Part shown: piece after piece, positions 7,370 to 15,373 of the stretch | Layout: every line of letters begins with the position of its first letter | Position numbering within the stretch: position 1 is the first letter of the stretch | Assembly (NCBI GenBank): GCA_944388075.1 | Contig: CALXHI010000048.1 | Span: 1 to 64,000 of the forward strand | Source: an uncultured Clostridia bacterium | GTDB lineage: Bacteria > Bacillota > Clostridia > Oscillospirales > Ruminococcaceae | Reading direction: 5' to 3' | DNA: 64,000 bases | The notes under the pieces: model-generated | Told to the model about the DNA's origin: nothing | Database searches by the model: none | What the model saw: only the letters and a program-made list of their open reading frames with translations | Program-made: the position numbers and the translations under genes

Positions 7370-8354
7370 CCGCAAAGACTGGACCGGCGGTCAGGGCATG
7401 GCATTGCTGCTGCTCTGTCGGCTAGGGCTGTTTTTCAGCCATGAAACGCCATACAGCACCGCCTATGCGCTCGATGTCAGCATGACAGCCCTGCTGCAAG
7501 CGGCACTCCTGCTGCCGCTCTATTTCCGCAACGCACCATCGGCATACCAACTACCGACATGGCTTGCTCGTTGCCAACGGGTACCCTGCCTGCTATGGTG
7601 CGGCTATCTGGTCGCACAGCTCTATCGGCTAATGGACTCGCTGCGGGCAGCCAAACCGCCTCTGCTCCTGCTGCTGTTATTCGGCGTGCTACTCTATGCG
7701 CTTACCTTGCCGGAGGTATCTGCCGCAAGGGCAGCCGGATTGACCATAGCGTTAGCGGGATTCGCCTTTCTGCTGCTGCCGATCACCGGCTTTTCGACCG
7801 CTCATGTGCTTTCCCTCTACACACCGGTCGATACAGCAAATCTGTGGGGCTTGGAATGGGCACAGAGCGGCGAACTGCTCTTAATGCCCCTGCTGCGCCA
7901 ATGCCAATCACCCAAAGCCGCCAAGCAGAGCTTCTGTGGCTGGGCAATCGGCAAGGCAGTTGTCATACCTCTTACAATAGTATTCGGTGCGATGCAGAAC
8001 GGCAGATTACAGAACTGGGAGGGCAATCCATTCTTTCTGTTGCTTGCCCGAACACCGTTATCCGATACCTTCCGCATGGACGGCTTTTGGATTTGGTTTG
8101 CGGTCGGATGCGCCGCACTTGCCATGGTCGGGATTTTGCATCGGGTCAAATCCGTCGACCGGCCCTCCCCGTTCGCCGTGATGGGATTGCTGATTCCATT
8201 GGCGGCTGTGTCCGGCATCTGCATTCTACAACCATCCGCTCTGCCCGTATCGCTTTGGCATTGGCTGATACCGCTGTTCGGCATCGGTATCCCATGGGCT
8301 GCCGCCCTCTATGACCGCATTCACACCTGCCATGAAAGGAGTGCTTCCACATGA
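7356..8354 (+). CDS. gerAB: Spore germination permease, GerAB family (B subunit)
   Basis: 332-residue integral membrane protein of the GerAB/APC-like permease group, thought to bind the germinant. It opens MTNTDRKDWTGGQGMALLLL; the rest is a run of about 10 hydrophobic segments separated by short loops. Start 7356 has GGAGGTG upstream inside gerAA, and the stop overlaps the gerAC start by 4 bases (ATGA). Similarity to GerAB is weak by eye; position between clear A and C subunits carries the call. Confidence 0.8.
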   Translation: MTNTDRKDWTGGQGMALLLLCRLGLFFSHETPYSTAYALDVSMTALLQAALLLPLYFRNAPSAYQLPTWLARCQRVPCLLWCGYLVAQLYRLMDSLRAAKPPLLLLLLFGVLLYALTLPEVSAARAAGLTIALAGFAFLLLPITGFSTAHVLSLYTPVDTANLWGLEWAQSGELLLMPLLRQCQSPKAAKQSFCGWAIGKAVVIPLTIVFGAMQNGRLQNWEGNPFFLLLARTPLSDTFRMDGFWIWFAVGCAALAMVGILHRVKSVDRPSPFAVMGLLIPLAAVSGICILQPSALPVSLWHWLIPLFGIGIPWAAALYDRIHTCHERSAST

Positions 8355-9313
8355 ACCGCTTGCCATATCGCCTGCTCGCTCTCTGCAGCTGTGCCGTTCT
8401 GCTGACCGGCTGTGATCATGAAACGCTCCACAAGCAACGCTATGCCGCCCTCTTCGCCATCGAACAACACGCCAACGGTCTGACCGGCACAGTACTGGAT
8501 TTGGGCGGCGCACAGTCTTACCATGCAGCCGGCGATTCCGTGTCCGATTTGCTTGCGGCATTGGCACTGGAGGCAGGGCAGTCCATCTCAACCGGGCATC
8601 TCTCTCTTCTGCTGCTGCATGGCAATGTATCGCAGCTGCTCGAAGAACCGGTACATTCCGGTACCATTGTACCGACCTGCGCCGTCCTCTGGACAGACGA
8701 GCCAATTCCCGGACAATGGGATGCTGAAACCGATACCCCCGATGCCATGCTCCAAGCCGCCATCGCACAGGGTGATCTGCCTGCCAGCACTGCGGACCGC
8801 ATTCTCGGCGACCTATACGGCGGCTCGGGCGTTACAGCGGTTGCAAGCCAAACCGCAGGCGGTCTGACGCTGTCCCTCTGGGACAGCAGCGGCTTTTTGG
8901 GGTTATTATCCACCGATGCGGCGAGAGGACTTGCCCTCCTCTCCGGTGATTGGGATAGATTTCCTCTCCCAGCGGCACTCGGAGAATCGGCTGTCACGCT
9001 CACGGCCTGTAAAACAAAGATTGCCGTGCGGCAGGTTGATGACCATATCGCCTTTCATCTGACGCTTTCTCTCTCCGTTGCCAGGCAGCACGGGGCTGCG
9101 GTCTCCCTGTCCGATGTCCACCGAGAAACGATTCATGCGATGGTCAATGCCGCCATGCAGGAAACGCTCACACAGCAGGGTGGAGATTTGCTGTTCCTGC
9201 GAGAGGCGGCATGCCGAGATCGTTACCCCGACGCCGAAACTATGACCGCAGCAGAATGGCGTATTTGCTTGCAAACTGCCACTTGGGAAATCGAATTGCT
9301 ACAGCATTCGTGA
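8351..9313 (+). CDS. gerAC: Spore germination lipoprotein, GerAC family (C subunit)
   Basis: 320-residue lipoprotein: short hydrophobic signal and lipobox 'AVLLTGC' (Cys near residue 20), then 'GLTGTVLDLGG' and the C-terminal Ger(x)C-like part 'VDDHIAFHLTLSLSV' and 'MVNAAMQETLTQQGGDLLFL'. It would anchor in the inner spore membrane and stabilise the receptor. Slightly shorter than Bacillus GerAC proteins, but the frame is intact. Last gene of the operon. Confidence 0.85.
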   Translation: MNRLPYRLLALCSCAVLLTGCDHETLHKQRYAALFAIEQHANGLTGTVLDLGGAQSYHAAGDSVSDLLAALALEAGQSISTGHLSLLLLHGNVSQLLEEPVHSGTIVPTCAVLWTDEPIPGQWDAETDTPDAMLQAAIAQGDLPASTADRILGDLYGGSGVTAVASQTAGGLTLSLWDSSGFLGLLSTDAARGLALLSGDWDRFPLPAALGESAVTLTACKTKIAVRQVDDHIAFHLTLSLSVARQHGAAVSLSDVHRETIHAMVNAAMQETLTQQGGDLLFLREAACRDRYPDAETMTAAEWRICLQTATWEIELLQHS

Positions 9314-9375
9314 CAATGCACAAAAACCAACATGAAATCTCTACCAGCTTCTTTCATCTTTTTTGCGCTGAGATA

Positions 9376-9404
9376 TTGACCTTTTGGGCATCTCACGATA
9401 TACT
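9376..9404 (+). promoter_or_regulatory. Sigma-A promoter of acyl carrier protein gene
   Basis: TTGACC (9376-9381), 17-bp spacer, TATACT (9399-9404). A hairpin GCACAGG/CCTGTGC (9414-9420, 9431-9437) lies in the short leader. Confidence 0.7.
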
Positions 9405-9464
9405 ATAATCAATGCACAGGGGATGTCAGTCCTGTGCCAAACTGTGATGAGAGGAGCAGAACAC

Positions 9465-9689
9465 ATGGTCTTTGACAAAATCAAGGAGATCCTTTTGGAC
9501 CAACTGGATGCCGACGAAGAGGACATCACGCTCGATGCTGAGATCGTTGACGACCTCCATGCCGACTCGCTGGATGTTGTCCTGTTGATGAAAACCATTG
9601 CGGATGAATTTGATCTGGCCATTCCGGACGATGCCGTTGACAGCATTCGTACGGTTGGTGATATTGTCGATTACATCGAGAACTATTGA
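9465..9689 (+). CDS. acpP: Acyl carrier protein
   Basis: 74-residue acidic protein carrying the growing acyl chain on phosphopantetheine during fatty-acid synthesis. The attachment Ser sits in 'DLHADSLDVVLLMKTI'; total length, strong negative charge and the four-helix pattern are typical. Start 9465 has GAGGAG seven bases upstream. The gene stands alone with its own promoter and terminator, away from fab genes, so it may serve the general pool or a special lipid. Confidence 0.93.
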   Translation: MVFDKIKEILLDQLDADEEDITLDAEIVDDLHADSLDVVLLMKTIADEFDLAIPDDAVDSIRTVGDIVDYIENY

Positions 9690-9709
9690 TTCCCCATGCA
9701 ATCACAAAC

Positions 9710-9748
9710 AAAACAGGATTCTCACTTCTGCTGAGAATCCTGTTTTTT
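9710..9748 (+). terminator. Rho-independent terminator of acpP
   Basis: Perfect 15-bp stem (9710-9724 with 9732-9746), 7-nt loop, and a T-run to 9748. Confidence 0.92.
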
Positions 9749-9814
9749 CCGTTTTAGATGCCCTGCATCCTGCCAATATCCGAATGTCGTTTTGTACAAG
9801 TTACGTATGTTCAC

Positions 9815-9857
9815 AAAAAATCTCGAAATCACGCGCAATTCGTCATTTCGAGATTTT
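9815..9857 (-). terminator. Rho-independent terminator of asnB-pyrB
   Basis: Perfect 13-bp stem AAAATCTCGAAAT (9817-9829 with 9845-9857), 15-nt loop, T-run on the minus strand at 9820-9815. Confidence 0.85.
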
Positions 9858-9866
9858 GTTTGGATA

Positions 9867-10940
9867 TTACAAAACACGTTCCTCACAGTATTCACAAACC
9901 ATACCGTCATCCGTTTGCAGGAAGCGATGCGGCAGATAGGACTCCGTAGCGGTAATACATTTCGAATTGACGCAGCGCAGATGCGCATCGGCAATGCCAT
10001 GAAGCAAATCGTGTTTCGGCTTGCTTTCCAGCAGCATCAGAATCAATGCCATGCGAATATACATACCGTATTGCGCCTGCTTGAAATAAAGCGCACGTGC
10101 ATCCGCATCGACCGCAACCGAAATCTCATCCACACGGGGCAGCGGATGCAGTACCGCCAAATCCGGCCTTGCATGTGCCATTTTCTCCGGTGTCAAGCAG
10201 TATACATCTCTCTGCGCCAGATATTCCGCCTCCGAGGCAAACCGTTCCCGCTGGATTCTCGTCATATACAGCACATCCAGTTCCCCGATGGCAGTATCGA
10301 GCGAGGTTTCGACTCGATAGGTGCAGCCGGATTGGTCGAGAATTTTGAGGATATAGTCCGGCATCTGCAATTCCGGTGTCGAAATCAGCACGAACTCATT
10401 GCCCTCATAGCAGGAGAGTGCCTTGCAGAGCGAATGCACCGTTCTGCCGTAGAGCAAATCGCCGCATAGTCCAACCGTCAGATGGCCAAGCCGTCCCTTT
10501 TCCATATGCAAGGTCAACAGGTCGGTCAAGGTCTGTGTCGGATGGAGATGTCCGCCGTCACCGGCATTGACCACCGAGCAGTCTGCCGTCTGTGCCGCAG
10601 CCAAAGCCGAGCCTGCCATCGGATGCCGGATAATCAGAATATCCGAATAGGAGCTGACCACCTTTGTGGTATCCTTGAGGTTTTCACCCTTCGATACCGA
10701 GGAACTCATCGGGTTATCAAAGCCGATGATGCTGCCGCCCAGACGAATCATGGCAGACTGAAAGCTCATCTGCGTTCTTGTGGACGGCTCATAGAACAGC
10801 GTTGCCATAATCTTTCCGGCACATGCCTGCACATAACGCTGCGGGTGCTGATAGATTTCTGCGCCCAGCTTGACAACCTTGTTCCACCAAGTCACGGGAT
10901 AGTCATTCAGATCGATCAAATGCGAATACGGAGTTTGCAT
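9867..10940 (-). CDS. pyrB: Aspartate carbamoyltransferase with fused PyrI-type zinc knuckle
   Basis: Catalyses carbamoyl phosphate + aspartate to carbamoyl aspartate, the first committed step of pyrimidine synthesis. 357 residues. The catalytic part has 'FYEPSTRTQMSF' (carbamoyl-phosphate loop), 'HPMAGSA', 'GDGGHLHPTQTLTDL' and 'LHPLPRVDEI'. The last 37 residues add a Cys4 knuckle (C323, C328, C349, C352; 'CVNSKC...CEYC') that resembles the zinc domain at the C-terminus of E. coli PyrI, the separate regulatory chain. The PyrI allosteric domain itself is absent. Start 10940 has AAAGGACG upstream. It lies 30 bases after asnB, so the two are likely co-transcribed; both use aspartate. Confidence 0.93.
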   Translation of the reverse strand: MQTPYSHLIDLNDYPVTWWNKVVKLGAEIYQHPQRYVQACAGKIMATLFYEPSTRTQMSFQSAMIRLGGSIIGFDNPMSSSVSKGENLKDTTKVVSSYSDILIIRHPMAGSALAAAQTADCSVVNAGDGGHLHPTQTLTDLLTLHMEKGRLGHLTVGLCGDLLYGRTVHSLCKALSCYEGNEFVLISTPELQMPDYILKILDQSGCTYRVETSLDTAIGELDVLYMTRIQRERFASEAEYLAQRDVYCLTPEKMAHARPDLAVLHPLPRVDEISVAVDADARALYFKQAQYGMYIRMALILMLLESKPKHDLLHGIADAHLRCVNSKCITATESYLPHRFLQTDDGMVCEYCEERVL

Positions 10941-10970
10941 ATTAACGTCCTTTCTTGCTGCGCAAGCCGT

Positions 10971-12845
10971 TCAAGCCGCTGCGGCATCGCCAAAATAGGC
11001 CTGATACCAGACCAAAAACATATAGACCGTCCAAATCTTGCGGCTGAAATCGCCCTTGCCGGCACGATGCCCGTCAAGCAGCGTCATCAGCTGATCGGTG
11101 TGGAACAGCGATGCCGCAGCCGGAGAGGTGAATGCCGCACGCACCGTTTCATAACAATCGTCTTGCTTCAGCCATACCCGAATTGGCACGGGGAAGCCGA
11201 GCTTTTTCTTTGCCGCTGTAGGTGCTGTTTCCGGCGGTGTGTCCTGTTTTGCCGCCAAGCGCATGGCGTATTTCGTGATATAGGGCGTATGCTCGTCGGT
11301 CGAAAGCTGATGCGTCACCCGATAGCGATGAGGAATCTGTTGTGCCAAGCCCATCACTTCCTTGTCAAGGAACGGCACACGCAATTCCAGAGAATTCGCC
11401 ATGCTCATCTTATCTGCTTTCAGCAGGATATCGCCCGTCATCCACAGATGCAGATCCAGATACTGCATTTTCGTCACCGGATCGGCGTCCTTTACCTTGT
11501 CATAGAACGGCTTGGTGACCTGTGTGGGGTCGGGCGCCTGTGTCGGCTCTTTGAGCAAAGCCTTCCGCTCCTTTGGACTGAACATATACGCATTGCCGAT
11601 AAAGCGTTCCTCAAGCGTTTTGCCTTTTCGCACAAGAAAATTCAATCCCCGATGTGCCGGCAGTTTCTCCGCCGCAGATGCGATCCCACGCCGAATCGGC
11701 ATCGGCACTCGATCATACCATGTGCCATTTGGCTCGCTGTAAACATTGTAGCCGCCGAACAGCTCATCCGCACCCTCGCCCGACAGCACAACCTTGACCT
11801 GCTCCGCTGCCAGTCGGCATACGAAATACAGCGCAATCGCAGCCGGATCAGCCAGCGGTTCATCCATATGATACTGGATAATCGGCAGCATCTGCCAGAA
11901 CTCCTCACGGGTAATCACATGGCTGAAGTTCTCCTTGCCAATGGCTTTGGAAAACTGTTTGGCATAGCTGATTTCATTGTATTTTTCATCTGTACCGAAG
12001 CCGACGGTAAAGGTCTTGTCAACATTGGCGACCGCCGCAACATAGCTCGAATCCACACCTGACGACAGAAAGCTGCCGACTTCTACATCGGCAATTTTAT
12101 GGGCACGCACAGAGTCATGAAATGTGTCAGAAATCCGCTTCACCCAATCGCCGAGCAGTGGCTGCTCATCGGCATCAAAATGAATATCCCAATACCGTTC
12201 AATCATCATGCTGCCGTTTTCGTAGATGAAATAATGTGCCGGCAGCAGCTTTTTGACACCGGCAAAGAACGTGTCCTCCGTCGGCGAATACTGGAAGGTC
12301 AGATATTGCTCGAGCACATCTCGATTGAGCTCCTTTTGGAAGTCCGGATGAGGCAGAAAGCCCTTGATTTCGCTGCCGAACAGGAAGCTGTCACCCATCT
12401 GCGCATAGTACAGCGGCTTGATGCCGAAAAAGTCCCGTGCACCAAACAGCCGTTTGTGCTTGGTATCCCAAATCACAAACGCAAACATACCACGCAGGCG
12501 GTTCAGCAAATCCTTGCCGTATTCCTCATAGCCATGCAGCAGCACTTCCGAGTCCGTCTGTGTCCGGAAGGTATGCCCAGCCGCAATCAATTCCTCTCGC
12601 AGCGGCTGATAATTGTAGATTTCTCCATTGAAGATCAGCACCAGCGAACGATCTTCGTTGAACATCGGCTGATCGCCCTGTTCCGTCACATCGATGATCG
12701 ACAGACGGCGATGTCCCAATGCGATATCCGCATCAATATACTGCCCGCCGGCATCCGGACCTCGATGGCGAATGCGATCCATCATCTCCGTCAAAACCGA
12801 TTTTGCGTTTTCGATTCGGTTGGTAAAGCCAATGATTCCACACAT
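10971..12845 (-). CDS. asnB: Asparagine synthase, glutamine-hydrolysing
   Basis: Converts aspartate, glutamine and ATP to asparagine and glutamate. 624 residues. N-terminal Ntn glutaminase starts MCGIIGF with the nucleophile Cys2, and 'MFNEDRSLVLIFNGEIYNY' is visible. The synthetase part has the PP-loop 'VGSFLSSGVDSSYVA' and 'VVLSGEGADELFGGY'. Full length for the AsnB family and no missing key residue. The start is fixed by Cys2; GGAG lies 13 bases upstream. Promoter at 12907-12935. Confidence 0.95.
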   Translation of the reverse strand: MCGIIGFTNRIENAKSVLTEMMDRIRHRGPDAGGQYIDADIALGHRRLSIIDVTEQGDQPMFNEDRSLVLIFNGEIYNYQPLREELIAAGHTFRTQTDSEVLLHGYEEYGKDLLNRLRGMFAFVIWDTKHKRLFGARDFFGIKPLYYAQMGDSFLFGSEIKGFLPHPDFQKELNRDVLEQYLTFQYSPTEDTFFAGVKKLLPAHYFIYENGSMMIERYWDIHFDADEQPLLGDWVKRISDTFHDSVRAHKIADVEVGSFLSSGVDSSYVAAVANVDKTFTVGFGTDEKYNEISYAKQFSKAIGKENFSHVITREEFWQMLPIIQYHMDEPLADPAAIALYFVCRLAAEQVKVVLSGEGADELFGGYNVYSEPNGTWYDRVPMPIRRGIASAAEKLPAHRGLNFLVRKGKTLEERFIGNAYMFSPKERKALLKEPTQAPDPTQVTKPFYDKVKDADPVTKMQYLDLHLWMTGDILLKADKMSMANSLELRVPFLDKEVMGLAQQIPHRYRVTHQLSTDEHTPYITKYAMRLAAKQDTPPETAPTAAKKKLGFPVPIRVWLKQDDCYETVRAAFTSPAAASLFHTDQLMTLLDGHRAGKGDFSRKIWTVYMFLVWYQAYFGDAAAA

Positions 12846-12906
12846 ATCCGTATTTCATCTCCATTCTTTCGGGATATCGATTTGGCATTTTATTCGCTCC
12901 CATGAT

Positions 12907-12935
12907 ATTATACATGATTTCCAAGCATTTAGCAA
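12907..12935 (-). promoter_or_regulatory. Sigma-A promoter of asnB-pyrB
   Basis: Minus strand TTGCTA (12930-12935), 17-bp spacer, TATAAT (12907-12912). Confidence 0.75.
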
Positions 12936-13079
12936 GACGCTTCCATAAAAATCATCACTTTTCATGGATTTGTACGGATGGACATCTTTCTTTTCTCTGC
13001 ATAAATCGCAGCCCACATGAATAGCAATCTGCCGCATTCCAAACCCGCATTTCGGACGGTGCGCTGCCGATTGCCAAAG

Positions 13080-13107
13080 AAAAACGGAGAGCCGAAATTG
13101 GCTCTCC
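13080..13107 (-). terminator. Terminator of the GH5 cellulase gene
   Basis: 8-bp stem GGAGAGCC (13086-13093 with 13100-13107), 6-nt loop, T-run on the minus strand at 13084-13080. Confidence 0.88.
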
Positions 13108-13149
13108 ATTTGTGTTTGTTATGCGTTTGCAGATTGGGGATTATTCGGA

Positions 13150-15012
13150 TTACAGATCGCCCAAATTTGCAAGATAGCGGTTCAGCACACTGGTATCCGC
13201 AGCAGTAATATTGCCATCGCCGTTACAATCTGCATTCAGTCTGCCTTCTTCGGTCAGTTCCACTGCACTATCCTCTGCGATATAACGGCTTATCAGAACA
13301 GAATCCGCAATCGAAATCACGCCGTTACAGTCTGCATCGCCCTTCACCACGGTGGAGATCTCCGTTGTTGTGGTAGTTGTAGTGATCGTGGTGGTTGTGG
13401 TCGTTGTGGTGACAGGAGTATCCGGAATCTCATAGTCCTTTGTCACCCAAATCGGTTCCTCAAATACGAGCGTCAGCGTCGGATTGACAGTCACAGCAGT
13501 CGGTGCCGTGCCATCTGAACCAAAATACCAAATCTCAATCTTCAGGTAATCATAGGCAAGGGAATAGCTATCATCATACAGCACATCCTCGTCATTCACA
13601 GTATGATACCAATCCGAAAGGCTGGTGGTGTAGACATTATCATCGCTGGAGATGCTGACCTTCGAGAAAGCCCAAAGGTAATCCTCTGTAGTCGGCTCTG
13701 TAATGGTATCCGACAACACGTTTGCCTGCACAGCAGCCAGACCATAGTAGCCGTCATCAGTCAAACCGGTTACATCGACAGACCAGATGGCTTCCTTCAG
13801 AACAGCCTTGCCCTCAAACTGCTTGAGATCCCAAACACCGTCCTCCGTCTGGGTGATGGTCACACGGTCGGTCAGAATCAAGCCATCCGGATTTTGGTAA
13901 TTGCCACCGGTCAATTCCTTATAGAAATCGCCGAATGCGGAATTGAGCCAAGACTGCGTCTGACGGTCGAAGTACTTCATATCGCCGCCATTGGACGAAT
14001 CCCACAGGCAAGCACAAACGCCTTCCATCTCATAGGCAGCGGATGCAACGGTCTTGGTGTAGAGCAGACGATCATCCTCATCCTTATTGTAGTTCTCAAC
14101 ACCATATTCGCCGATGAGTACACCAATACCCTGATCGGTGAAGCGGCTCTTCAAGGCACTGATATCATTCTTGACCTGTGCCACCTCAGAATCCGAGCCC
14201 CAAGTGTTCTGCGGTGTCACACCCCAACCCCAAGAATCGTCATCATCCGAATATACGGTCCAAACGGTTGGATCATAGTAGTGGATGTCCACTGCCAGCA
14301 TATTGGCAGGGTCGGTCGGCATCACAAAGCTGCTGCTGGTGGTATTGGCATAGTTGGTATTTTTGCCGGGGATAACCAGCAAACGGTTTGCATTGTTTCC
14401 GCCGGTTGCACGAACTGCATCAACGAATGCTTGCCCCATCGTGGTGATGGTTGAATAATTCCAATCGATCTCGTTCCAACCCTCAAAGACCAAATGGGAA
14501 TCATAGTCCTTGAAGTAGTTGGCGATGTTTGTCCACAGCGCAGAGAACCGAGACATTGCACTTGTGCCGTTGTACAGCCAGTTGCCGCTTGTGCCGTCAT
14601 GGTGGACATTGAGAATGACGTAGAGATCGTTGGCGTAGCAATAGTCCACGACTTCCTTCAGACGAGCGAGGAATTCGGTATTGATGTTGCCGCTCTCGTC
14701 CGACATCTGCTTCCAGGTGACCGGCACACGCACGGTCTTGAAGCCATAGAAGGCAATGGCATCGATCATGGACTGCGTGGTGACCGGATTGCCCCAAGCG
14801 GTTTCCAGTTCCGTAACAGTGGGGGAGGAATTCCAGCTGGAGGTATCAGAATCAAAGGTGTTGCCCAGATTCCAGCCAGCGCCCATCTCCTCAACCATCG
14901 AGACGGCATCTGTTGCTGCTTCGACCGGCGCCTTCGGCAGTTGGAACGAAACAGCCCCCAGTGCCATCGACAGGGTCAAGGCACCAGAAATGAGTTTTTG
15001 TGTCAATTTCAT
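13150..15012 (-). CDS. Cellulosomal GH5 endoglucanase with dockerin
   Basis: Secreted retaining beta-glycanase, most likely an endo-beta-1,4-glucanase. 620 residues. Signal peptide about 1-33; GH5 domain about 36-370 with 'GAGWNLGNTFD', acid/base Glu181 in 'FEGWNEIDW' and nucleophile Glu302 in 'LIGEYG'; an unassigned beta-rich module about 380-525, probably carbohydrate-binding; a Thr linker; and a C-terminal dockerin with 'DADCNGVISIADSVLISRYI' and 'DCNGDGNITAADTSVLNRYL'. Both calcium loops are intact. The catalytic motifs and the 'NNANRLLVIPG' stretch resemble GH5 subfamily 4. The dockerin should plug into a cohesin such as those at 1-3911. Promoter 15058-15086. Confidence 0.93.
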   Translation of the reverse strand: MKLTQKLISGALTLSMALGAVSFQLPKAPVEAATDAVSMVEEMGAGWNLGNTFDSDTSSWNSSPTVTELETAWGNPVTTQSMIDAIAFYGFKTVRVPVTWKQMSDESGNINTEFLARLKEVVDYCYANDLYVILNVHHDGTSGNWLYNGTSAMSRFSALWTNIANYFKDYDSHLVFEGWNEIDWNYSTITTMGQAFVDAVRATGGNNANRLLVIPGKNTNYANTTSSSFVMPTDPANMLAVDIHYYDPTVWTVYSDDDDSWGWGVTPQNTWGSDSEVAQVKNDISALKSRFTDQGIGVLIGEYGVENYNKDEDDRLLYTKTVASAAYEMEGVCACLWDSSNGGDMKYFDRQTQSWLNSAFGDFYKELTGGNYQNPDGLILTDRVTITQTEDGVWDLKQFEGKAVLKEAIWSVDVTGLTDDGYYGLAAVQANVLSDTITEPTTEDYLWAFSKVSISSDDNVYTTSLSDWYHTVNDEDVLYDDSYSLAYDYLKIEIWYFGSDGTAPTAVTVNPTLTLVFEEPIWVTKDYEIPDTPVTTTTTTTTITTTTTTTEISTVVKGDADCNGVISIADSVLISRYIAEDSAVELTEEGRLNADCNGDGNITAADTSVLNRYLANLGDL

Positions 15013-15057
15013 CAGTTCATTCTCCTTTTTTAATATGCGTGATATGTGGGTACTTTC

Positions 15058-15086
15058 AATTTACCACATTCCCTCAGAATTGTCAA
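15058..15086 (-). promoter_or_regulatory. Sigma-A promoter of the GH5 cellulase gene
   Basis: Minus strand TTGACA (15081-15086), 17-bp spacer, TAAATT (15058-15063); leader of about 40 nt. Confidence 0.8.
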
Positions 15087-15303
15087 GCAATTAATAGACA
15101 TTTTCAGTTTTTCAACTGCCAAATTTTTCGCTTGGAATTTGTTTATATTGCATAAATTCGGCTTTTATTTCTTGTGCAAAGGGGGCATGTTGAGTGCAAT
15201 ATGATTGCAAAAGAATCTACAACGGACTGTCTTTTTTCGACTGAATTTCGGTACTGTGCATGGTTTTCGTTCATGTATCGTTCACAATTGCGGCGTTTGC
15301 AAC

Positions 15304-15331
15304 AAAAAGGACGAGATTTGTCCTCTCGTCC
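15304..15331 (-). terminator. Terminator of the carboxypeptidase gene
   Basis: 8-bp stem GGACGAGA (15309-15316 with 15324-15331), 7-nt loop, T-run on the minus strand at 15308-15304. Confidence 0.88.
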
Positions 15332-15373
15332 CTTTTTGCTAACAACATATTCCAAATTCGCAAGATAGTCACA

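Larger units (their letters stand above)
12846..13149. other. Intergenic region between asnB and GH5 gene
   Basis: 304 bases with the asnB promoter (12907-12935, minus) and the terminator of the GH5 gene (13080-13107, minus). Nothing else is visible. Confidence 0.75.
15013..15373. other. Intergenic region between GH5 and carboxypeptidase genes
   Basis: 361 bases: promoter of the GH5 gene (15058-15086, minus), an AT-rich stretch with no clear signal, and the terminator of the carboxypeptidase gene (15304-15331, minus). Confidence 0.7.
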
